Of a stretch of DNA of 60,005 bases, positions 54,430 to 60,005 are shown in pieces. The translations under genes were made by a program, and so were the position numbers. Each line of letters opens with the position of its first letter. Positions within the stretch are counted from its first letter, which is position 1. Below the pieces are notes generated by a model. It ran no database searches, was not told the DNA's origin, and saw only the letters and a program-made list of their open reading frames with translations. Source of the DNA: Pseudonocardiales bacterium (GTDB taxonomy: Bacteria; Actinomycetota; Actinomycetes; Mycobacteriales; QHCD01); NCBI GenBank assembly GCA_003244255.1, contig QHCD01000054.1, forward strand, positions 1-60,005, given 5' to 3'.

Positions 54430-55130
54430 GAGGGCTTCTGCTGGCCGGTGCTCGCAAGTTCGACGGCGCGCCGCCGGGCCCTCGTGACGACGAGCACCGT
54501 GCTGCCGGCCGCGAGCACGAACAGCGGGTAACCCATGGCGAGCGACGTGGCGGCGAGCCATCCGGTGGCGTTCTTCTGATAGAAGAACTGCTGCACGATC
54601 GCCCGGGAACCGAACACCGCGACCCACATCAGGGTCAGCCAGGTGTAGCGCCACAGCGTCGGGCGGTCGCGCCGCCATGCCGTTCCGTGGCCCTCGGCGT
54701 ACTCCCAGGCCAGCCCGATCAGCGGCCGGCGGATCAGCACGGAGATCAACAGCACGCCGCCGTAGACGTAGTTGCGCCAGATGCCGAGCAGGAAGAAGCC
54801 GCGCGCCTGCCCGGTCCGCGCCGCGATCAGTGCGGCGATGGCGACGGCGAACAGCCCGCCGAAGGCCTGCTGCGGTGATTGCCGGCGTACCAGCCGCAGC
54901 GCGCAGATCAGCATGCCCGCGCCGACCGCCGACCAGATGGCCACGTGCAGGGCGGCGACCGTGTTCACGATCACGAACACCACGACGGGCAGCCCGGAGT
55001 CGAGCATGCCCCGCCAGCCGCCGATCGATGTGAGCATCAGCGCCACGAGCGGGCCGCGCTCGGGTACCTCGCGCGCGGTATGCCCAATACCGGTCGACCC
55101 GGACGGGCGGTCGCCGGCCGCTGGTGTCAC
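54426..55130 (-). CDS. DUF3159 family membrane protein
   Basis: A 234-residue protein with about six transmembrane segments (LPVVVFVIVNTVAALHVAIW, FAVAIAALIAARTGQARGFF and others) and the conserved RPLIGLAWEYAEGHGTAWRR loop that marks DUF3159. Function unknown. The GTG start overlaps the stop of the OB-fold gene as GTGA. The trkA-DUF3159-OB order is the same in Mycobacterium. Confidence 0.88.
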   Translation of the reverse strand: MTPAAGDRPSGSTGIGHTAREVPERGPLVALMLTSIGGWRGMLDSGLPVVVFVIVNTVAALHVAIWSAVGAGMLICALRLVRRQSPQQAFGGLFAVAIAALIAARTGQARGFFLLGIWRNYVYGGVLLISVLIRRPLIGLAWEYAEGHGTAWRRDRPTLWRYTWLTLMWVAVFGSRAIVQQFFYQKNATGWLAATSLAMGYPLFVLAAGSTVLVVTRARRRAVELASTGQQKPS

Positions 55131-55498
55131 GAAGCCGCGGCCTTGAGTTCGTAGCGCGGGTTGAACAGCACCCGCCTGTCCGCACAGATGGCGACCCGTC
55201 CGGCCGCGACGATGACCCGGCCGGGCTCGATCCCAGGGATCCTACGGCGACCCAGCCACACGAGCGTGACTGTGCCGGACCCGTCAAAGAGCTCCGCCTC
55301 GAGCGTCGGGGTGCTGTCCTTCGGCTGGAAAACGACCGATGTCAGCCGGCCGGTGACCGTGACGACCGCACCGCGCGAACAGTGCCGCACGGCGTCGGCC
55401 CCGGCGTCGACGACCTTGTCCTGCAGCTGCTCGGCGTCGAGGTCGGCGTCGTCGGTGACCAGGCGCTTCATGCACCTGGAGAGCCACCCGTCGCCCAT
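55127..55498 (-). CDS. OB-fold nucleic-acid-binding domain protein
   Basis: A 123-residue single OB-fold protein: GAVVTVTGRLTSVVFQPKDS, LEAELFDGSGTVTLVWLGRR, then IPGIEPGRVIVAAGRVAICA. It resembles the anticodon-binding OB fold. The upstream end has a short helical arm. Function unknown; a nucleic-acid-binding role is inferred from the fold. Confidence 0.85.
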   Translation of the reverse strand: MGDGWLSRCMKRLVTDDADLDAEQLQDKVVDAGADAVRHCSRGAVVTVTGRLTSVVFQPKDSTPTLEAELFDGSGTVTLVWLGRRRIPGIEPGRVIVAAGRVAICADRRVLFNPRYELKAAAS

Positions 55499-55587
55499 GG
55501 TCGGCCACCTCTTCTGCTACGTCGTCTCGCCACCTTCCAGGGTAGCCATCGCCTACGCCGCGCGACGACGGACCGCGAAGGTACCCC

Positions 55588-56364
55588 TCAGGCTGGCGTG
55601 ATCCAGCCCTCGATCGCGTCGAGCGCACTCGCCCAGGCGGACGTGGCCGGATCGATCAGCACGAAGTGATCACCGTCGACGACGCGGACCTCGCACGGAT
55701 CCCCTGCCTGCAGCGCGGCGGCAGCGAACCGCTCGCTCTGCCGCAACGGCACGACGTCGTCGTCGCGGCCGTGCACGCAGACCGTGGGCACGCCGGTCGG
55801 CAGCCGCTCGATCGGCGATGCCAGGGCGTACCGGTCGGGCAGCGCGTCGGGCCGTCCACCCATCAGTTGGGCCACCGCGCCGCGGCCGAGCCGCTGCTCG
55901 GCGCCGTCTCGCAGGTCGAGCACGCCGGCCTGCGACACCACCCCGACCGGCTGCACGATGGGGTGCGCGCCGGGTGCGCCACCCGGCAGGCCACCACGGG
56001 CGGCGAGCCACCCGGCCAGGTGGCCCCCGGCCGAATGACCGACGGCAACGACCCGCGCCAGGTCCAGCCCGTGCGGCCCGGCCAGCTCGGCCAGGTGGTC
56101 GACGGCGGCGGCGGCGTCGGCGAGGGTCTCCGGCCAGCCACCGCCGTTGCCGACGCGCCGGTACTCGATGTTCCACGCTGCCCAGCCTCGCCCGGCGAGA
56201 TCGGCCGCCAGCGCCTCGCCGAGCGTGCGGTCGTAGGCAACCCGCCAGAACCCGCCGTGCACGACGACGACGACGGGGTGCCGCCCGCCGCTGGACGGCA
56301 GGTGCAGGTCGGCCCGCTGGCTGGCGTCATCGCCGTACCGGATGTCCCGTCGGCAGGCGGTCAC
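55588..56364 (-). CDS. Alpha/beta hydrolase, esterase/lipase-like
   Basis: A 258-residue hydrolase of the BD-FAE/arylformamidase type. Oxyanion-hole motif HGGFW (36-40), nucleophile Ser111 in GHSAGG (109-114), acid in CVHGRDDDVVP and catalytic His in VVDGDHFVLID. No signal peptide. It lies between the OB-fold and DUF3710 genes and starts with GTG overlapping the DUF3710 stop, so it is co-expressed with that chain. It appears to be an addition relative to the mycobacterial order. Substrate unknown. Confidence 0.88.
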   Translation of the reverse strand: MTACRRDIRYGDDASQRADLHLPSSGGRHPVVVVVHGGFWRVAYDRTLGEALAADLAGRGWAAWNIEYRRVGNGGGWPETLADAAAAVDHLAELAGPHGLDLARVVAVGHSAGGHLAGWLAARGGLPGGAPGAHPIVQPVGVVSQAGVLDLRDGAEQRLGRGAVAQLMGGRPDALPDRYALASPIERLPTGVPTVCVHGRDDDVVPLRQSERFAAAALQAGDPCEVRVVDGDHFVLIDPATSAWASALDAIEGWITPA

Positions 56365-57029
56365 GGCGGCCGTTGGACGCCGTCCGGGCCCGGACCGGCG
56401 TCGCCCTGTTGCTTGGCCAGCTGCTCGGCGACCTCGCGGGGCAGGGTGAGCGGCAGCGCGTCGCGTACCGGCATCGGCTCGTCGCCACGGTTGACGACGA
56501 CCCGCCGCAGGGTGTCCTCCAACTCGGCGGCCTTAGCGGCGTCGGTGGCGCCCGCGCCGCTGATCACCGCCCGCAGCATCCAGCGCGGGCCGTCGATCCC
56601 GATGAACCGGATCCGCTGGTGCCCGCCCGGCACCGGCGCCAGCGCCGACAGCTCGGTGCCGAACGCCCCATCCTGCACGGTGCCGGTGCCGCCCTGCGAC
56701 GACAGCGACGCCAGAATCTCCCTGCGCACCTCGTCCCAGATGCCGCTGCTGCGAGGTGCTGCGAACGCGCCCAACTGCATCGCGGATTCGGGGCCCACGA
56801 GGTTGATGCTCACGACCTGGCCCTCCGGGCTTACCTCGACCTGCAGGTCGTACCCGCCGATCACCGGGATGAGCAGCGCCCCGAGGTCGACCCGCTCGAG
56901 ACCGTCTTCGGGTGCCTCCACGACGTCCCACGGACCGCTGGTGGTGGCCGGCGCGGCCGGTTCGGTGCTGGGCGCGGGAGCCGGGTCCTTGCGGGCGCGG
57001 TGCCGTCGATCGCGGCGGCCGAGCGGCAT
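56361..57029 (-). CDS. DUF3710 family protein
   Basis: A 222-residue protein. Basic and Pro/Ala-rich N-terminus, then the DUF3710 core: VDLGALLIPVIGGYDLQVEV, SSGIWDEVRREILASLSSQ, then IRFIGIDGPRWMLRAVISG and LPLTLPREVAEQL. Function unknown. Its ATG shares a base with the dut stop (TGATG), as dut and DUF3710 are regularly paired in actinobacteria. Confidence 0.88.
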   Translation of the reverse strand: MPLGRRDRRHRARKDPAPAPSTEPAAPATTSGPWDVVEAPEDGLERVDLGALLIPVIGGYDLQVEVSPEGQVVSINLVGPESAMQLGAFAAPRSSGIWDEVRREILASLSSQGGTGTVQDGAFGTELSALAPVPGGHQRIRFIGIDGPRWMLRAVISGAGATDAAKAAELEDTLRRVVVNRGDEPMPVRDALPLTLPREVAEQLAKQQGDAGPGPDGVQRPP

Positions 57030-57523
57030 CAGCGCCCTCCGGTCAACAGCTCGGCGTGCCCGCCGGTCGACCCGTGCCCGCCGTCGCCGCGGACCGACGT
57101 CGGTAGCGCCGTGACCTCGCGGAACGACGCCCGCTCCACCCGCTGCACCAGCAGCTGGGCGATCCGGTCGCCGCGGACGAGCTGCACGGCGGTCCGCGGG
57201 TCGAGGTTGACCAGCGTGACCCGGATCTCACCGCGGTATCCGGCGTCGATCGTGCCGGGAGCGTTGACCAATGTCAGGCCGCAGCGGTCGGCGAGCCCGG
57301 ACCGTGGATGCACCAGGCCCACGTAGCCGGCCGGCAGCGCGATGGCGACGCCGGTCGGCACGGTTACCCGCTCGCCCGGCTCGATCGCGACGTCGACCGC
57401 GGTGCACAAATCGGCACCGGCGTCGCCGGGCAGGGCGTAGGCGGGGATCGGAAGCTTCGGGTCGAGCCGCAGCACCGGTACGTCGACGGTCGCCGGCTCG
57501 ACATCGTTCGGCTGCTGCTGCAC
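57029..57523 (-). CDS. dut: Deoxyuridine 5'-triphosphate nucleotidohydrolase
   Basis: dUTPase (164 residues) hydrolyses dUTP to dUMP, keeping uracil out of DNA and supplying dTMP synthesis. Conserved motifs: motif 1 [11 protein letters not shown], motif 2 [12 protein letters not shown], motif 3 [13 protein letters not shown], motif 4 [13 protein letters not shown] and motif 5 [11 protein letters not shown]. The GTG at 57523 is the start; TAGCCT lies eight bases upstream as a possible -10. It begins the dut-DUF3710-hydrolase chain. Confidence 0.95.
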   Translation of the reverse strand: MQQQPNDVEPATVDVPVLRLDPKLPIPAYALPGDAGADLCTAVDVAIEPGERVTVPTGVAIALPAGYVGLVHPRSGLADRCGLTLVNAPGTIDAGYRGEIRVTLVNLDPRTAVQLVRGDRIAQLLVQRVERASFREVTALPTSVRGDGGHGSTGGHAELLTGGR

Positions 57524-57560
57524 AGGGCGAGAGGCTACCCGCGGGTCGGCGCCGGCGTCC

Positions 57561-58328
57561 TCAGCGGGCGCGCAGGTCGGCGATGATTCGCCCGGCCAGC
57601 GTGCGGGTGGACCGGCGGTTCAGTTCGGCCCCGGCCACCGCTCCGGCGAAGAACGGCGCCAGGCTGGTGACGTTGCGGCCCATCCGGCGCAGCAGCCGGC
57701 TCTTCAGCTCCCGCGTTGCCGCCTGCCGCAGGCCACCGACACCCCGCGCTCCCGGCCCGATCGCACGCTGGCGCGCCCATGCCATCAGATATGCGGCGGT
57801 CCGATCGGCGGCCGCGGTCGGCACCTGCGCGCCGTAGAGCTCGTGCAATTCGGCCACCAGCTTCACCTCGACGGCGGCGACCGCGACCGTCTCGGCCGCG
57901 ACCTGCACCGGAGCGGCCAGCAGGGTGGGCGGTGCCGCGAACTCCACGGCGGCCAGCGCGCCGGCCGCGGCGCCGATAGCGGCGGTCGAGCGGGCGGCGA
58001 CTCGGGCGAGTTCCTCGCCGATGTCATCGATGCTGCGGCCAGGGTAGAGACCAAGCAGCACCGGCCGGGTGCGGATCGGCAGCCGCGGAGCCGTCTCGGA
58101 CATCGTGTCGACCAGCACCCGGCCGCTCGCTGCGCCGCGCACCCCGGCGTCGTGGGCCGACCGCGCGATCACGCGAGCGATTCCGACCAGCCGCTGCGAC
58201 CAGTCCCGGGGCCCGCCGACGCCGTCGTGTACGGCGGTCACCAGGGCGGCGACCGCCTCGCCGGCGGAGGTTCGCGCCCGGCCGTCCTCGCTGGCGGCGG
58301 ACGGTGCGCGCCGCGGCTCGCCGGTCAT
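57561..58328 (-). CDS. Hypothetical protein, possibly EcsC-like
   Basis: A 255-residue protein that is helical and Ala-rich. It has hydrophobic stretches ([40 protein letters not shown]) and a C-terminal [20 protein letters not shown] segment that recalls the glycine-rich end of EcsC-family proteins. The ATG at 58328 avoids overlap with the DUF4193 gene; an in-frame ATG at 58421 exists. It takes the place where DUF3093 lies in Mycobacterium. Function unknown. Confidence 0.55.
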   Translation of the reverse strand: MTGEPRRAPSAASEDGRARTSAGEAVAALVTAVHDGVGGPRDWSQRLVGIARVIARSAHDAGVRGAASGRVLVDTMSETAPRLPIRTRPVLLGLYPGRSIDDIGEELARVAARSTAAIGAAAGALAAVEFAAPPTLLAAPVQVAAETVAVAAVEVKLVAELHELYGAQVPTAAADRTAAYLMAWARQRAIGPGARGVGGLRQAATRELKSRLLRRMGRNVTSLAPFFAGAVAGAELNRRSTRTLAGRIIADLRAR

Positions 58329-58342
58329 CGGTGGGCGGCCGG

Positions 58343-58645
58343 TCAGGCCGCGCAGTCCCGGCAGATCGGTCGTCCGTTGCGGTGGCCTGCCAGCCGGCTG
58401 CGGTGGTGGACCAGGAAACACGATGTACAGGTGAACTCGTCGGCCTGCTTGGGCAGCACCTTGACGGTCAGCTCTTCTCTGGACAGGTCGGCGCCGGGCA
58501 GCTCGAAGGTCTCGCCCAGTTCGGCCTCGTCGGTGTCGACGGTGGCCGACTGGGCCTCCGCCCTGCGTGCCTTGAGCGCCTCCAACGAGTCGTCACCCGG
58601 CTCGTCGGTCTCATTGCGCCGCGGTGCGTCGTAATCGGTAGCCAT
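58343..58645 (-). CDS. DUF4193 family zinc-ribbon protein
   Basis: A 100-residue actinobacterial protein of family DUF4193. An acidic N-terminal half is followed by a zinc ribbon with C73, C76 (CTSC), C95 and C98 (CRDC), and the conserved HHRSRLAGHRNGRPICRDC-type end. Function unknown, possibly transcription-related given its position near sigma and ppgK genes in relatives. AGGAGA precedes the ATG. Confidence 0.9.
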   Translation of the reverse strand: MATDYDAPRRNETDEPGDDSLEALKARRAEAQSATVDTDEAELGETFELPGADLSREELTVKVLPKQADEFTCTSCFLVHHRSRLAGHRNGRPICRDCAA

Positions 58646-58975
58646 GATGGCGTCTCTCCTGAATCTGTGTCTGTCTTGACGCTCAGCCTGTCCTCCAGGA
58701 TCAGCGGTAGCTCGGTGGGTAACGCATTACGTCGCCGGAATGTGCCCGCGCCGCTTCCACCGCCGTCAAACCCGCCACAGCCGGCCGGACAGCAGCCGGC
58801 ACGCGCGGGCGCGCGGCAACGCCGCCGCTCACGGGAGCAGTCACGGTATCGAACGGTGGCGCGTCACGCCCGTCGTTTCCACCCCTCCGGCGACGTGTCG
58901 TACCGGGGGCAGCGGGCGCGCGGGACCGGCATCGCGCAGGAGTCGTTACAGTCTCGGTGTGCCTGCGAGTGTCCG
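58646..58975. promoter_or_regulatory. Divergent intergenic region between DUF4193 and cei genes
   Basis: This 330-base gap holds the DUF4193 Shine-Dalgarno near its left end. Near its right end, TACAGT (58947-58952) is followed six bases later by a GTG-started mini-ORF. The rest is G/C-rich without a gene, clear repeat or hairpin. Confidence 0.4.
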
Positions 58976-58979
58976 GTGA
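58959..58979 (+). CDS. Six-codon leader ORF coupled to cei
   Basis: GTG at 58959 opens MPASVR and its TGA overlaps the GTG of the LytR_C gene as GTGA. TACAGT lies six bases before this GTG, so a leaderless transcript would begin at the mini-ORF and ribosomes would pass to cei by re-initiation. cei has no Shine-Dalgarno of its own. Confidence 0.4.
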   Translation: MPASVR

Positions 58980-59539
58980 GCCCCCAGCCGCCGCGCGGCC
59001 AGCTGAAGCAGGCACGGCAGGATTTCGACATACGGCGCCCCCGGCGGCATCGGGAGCGGCGGTACTGGCCGATCCTGACCTTCATCGTCGTGTTCGCCAT
59101 CGTCGCCGTCGTCGTGTGGTGGCGGGTACTGAACTCGCCACAGAACGCCGCCGACAGCGTCTCCTGCGCGCCGACGGCGCAGGCGCTGGCACCGCATGCC
59201 GTGTCGGTCCGCGTGTACAACGCCACCGACCGGAACAAGCTCGCGGCGCATGTCAGCAGCACCCTGCGGACGCTCGGCTTCTCCGTCATCGCGACGGCGA
59301 ACGATCCCGTGCAGCGCAAGGTGACAGGCATCGGCGAGATCAGGTACGGCTCGGTCGGAGGAAGCCAGGCGAAGCTGGTCGCAGCGGCATTGCCCGGCGC
59401 GAAGCTGGTCCGCGACACCCGCACCGACGCCAGCATCGACGTCGCCCTGGGCCCGGCGTTCAAGCTGGTCGCGAAGAGTCCGGCCGTCAAGGCCGCGAGC
59501 CGGCACCTGCGCGTCACCGTCATCCCGAGCGGGTGCTAG
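58976..59539 (+). CDS. cei: LytR C-terminal domain envelope protein (Cei-like)
   Basis: A 187-residue membrane-anchored protein. A basic cytoplasmic N-terminus ([20 protein letters not shown]) is followed by one transmembrane helix ([20 protein letters not shown]) and an external LytR_C domain with [37 protein letters not shown] and [20 protein letters not shown]. The Mycobacterium counterpart at this locus is the envelope-integrity protein Cei. It is divergent from DUF4193 and lies directly upstream of ppgK. Confidence 0.88.
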   Translation: MSPQPPRGQLKQARQDFDIRRPRRHRERRYWPILTFIVVFAIVAVVVWWRVLNSPQNAADSVSCAPTAQALAPHAVSVRVYNATDRNKLAAHVSSTLRTLGFSVIATANDPVQRKVTGIGEIRYGSVGGSQAKLVAAALPGAKLVRDTRTDASIDVALGPAFKLVAKSPAVKAASRHLRVTVIPSGC

Positions 59540-59580
59540 CCGTGGCTCGGCACCGCCCGGCGCGGCCAACGCGTGGACCC

Positions 59581-59612
59581 GCTGCACTGGAGGTTCCCGC
59601 TGCATTGGAGGT
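59581..59612 (+). repeat. Imperfect 18-bp duplication carrying the ppgK ribosome binding site
   Basis: GCTGCACTGGAGGT (59581-59594) and GCTGCATTGGAGGT (59599-59612) differ at one base and are 18 bases apart. Both copies carry a full GGAGGT. In the frame of ppgK the duplication would encode PAALEV twice if translation began at the GTG at 59542. Confidence 0.65.
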
Positions 59613-59619
59613 AATGGCG

Positions 59620-60005
59620 GTGAGAAACGCACGCCGCACGAGCGCCACCGACCCGCGCCCGTTGCGTGCCTTCGGGGTCGACATCGGCGGAAGCGGCATC
59701 AAGGGCGCGATCGTCGACATCGCCACGGGCCAGCTCGTCACGAAGCGCACCCGCATCCTCACGCCGCGCCCGTCCACGCCGGACGCCGTGGCCGAGGTGG
59801 TCGCGAAACTGATCTCCGATGCCGGCTGGACCGGCCTGGTCGGTGCGACGTTCCCCGCGGTCATCCAGCACGGCGTGGCTCGGTCCGCGGCGAACGTCGA
59901 CCCGAGCTGGATCGGCACCGATGTCGACGCGTGCTTCACCGCAGCGACGAAGTCCGAGACCGACGTCTACGTCCTCAACGACGCCGACGCGGCCGGGCTG
60001 GCCGA
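59620..60005 (+). CDS. ppgK: Polyphosphate glucokinase, N-terminal part (runs off the window)
   Basis: The first ~128 residues of a ROK-family polyphosphate/ATP glucokinase, which phosphorylates glucose using polyphosphate. The phosphate-binding motif [16 protein letters not shown] is near residue 18, followed by [29 protein letters not shown] and [15 protein letters not shown] prefer the GTG at 59620, seven bases after GGAGGT, which gives an N-terminus of the usual length. Alternatives in frame are ATG 59614 (only one base from the GGAGGT) and GTG 59542. The gene continues past the window end. Confidence 0.9.
   Translation, partial: MRNARRTSATDPRPLRAFGVDIGGSGIKGAIVDIATGQLVTKRTRILTPRPSTPDAVAEVVAKLISDAGWTGLVGATFPAVIQHGVARSAANVDPSWIGTDVDACFTAATKSETDVYVLNDADAAGLA

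Overview
The window is about 60 kb of very GC-rich DNA from an actinobacterium (Actinomycetota). The evidence is the strong G/C bias at third codon positions, frequent GTG starts, dense ATGA/GTGA/TGATG stop-start overlaps, and actinobacterial marker families (DUF3000, DUF3159, DUF3710, DUF4193, DUF6286, HemQ, LigC/PolDom, polyphosphate glucokinase). From about 30.5 kb to the end the gene order follows, from memory, the Mycobacterium tuberculosis Rv2674-Rv2702 block: msrB, hemQ, hemY, hemE, DUF3000, RNase D, dxs, TrmA-like, APC permease, two trkA, DUF3159, OB-fold, DUF3710, dut, DUF4193, LytR_C protein, ppgK. Local insertions interrupt it. I could not place the organism to family. I saw no tRNA, rRNA, CRISPR array, transposase or phage gene.

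Layout. 0-10.7 kb: an MFS exporter and divergent ArsR-type regulator, a decayed YdeI-like gene, an amidohydrolase, TerC behind a probable manganese riboswitch, uvrB with two small downstream genes, a nucleotidyltransferase bracketed by two palindromic elements, and a secreted S53 protease with a strong terminator. 10.9-18.3 kb: glgX, treY, a lipoprotein and treZ, which convert glycogen to trehalose. 18.3-23.1 kb: a reductase, an ECF sigma factor, a zinc-binding anti-sigma/Asp23 fusion and a run of Asp23/Gls24-type and small membrane genes. This looks like an envelope-stress module. 23.1-27.1 kb: a deleted ABC exporter, Pcm, and a divergent ligase/polymerase repair pair. 27.3-30.4 kb: two extracellular nucleases.

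30.5-34.1 kb: msrB and the coproporphyrin-dependent heme genes hemE-hemY-hemQ. 34.2-40.2 kb: DUF3000, a membrane sensor, a histidine kinase, a tiny secreted peptide, a divergent response regulator and RNase D. 40.3-43.7 kb: fadA-fadB. 43.7-47.4 kb: a five-gene thiamin operon with a TPP riboswitch. 47.4-60 kb: dxs, an RNA methyltransferase, a probable K+ importer with two TrkA proteins, and the DUF3159-to-dut chain. The window ends inside ppgK.

Two patterns run through the window. Many transcription-unit starts have an AnnnT-type -10 hexamer exactly six bases before the start codon, which is the signature of leaderless mRNA. Short tandem duplications, often with an 18-bp period, sit at several gene ends and starts. 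Some of them create chains of tiny coupled ORFs.
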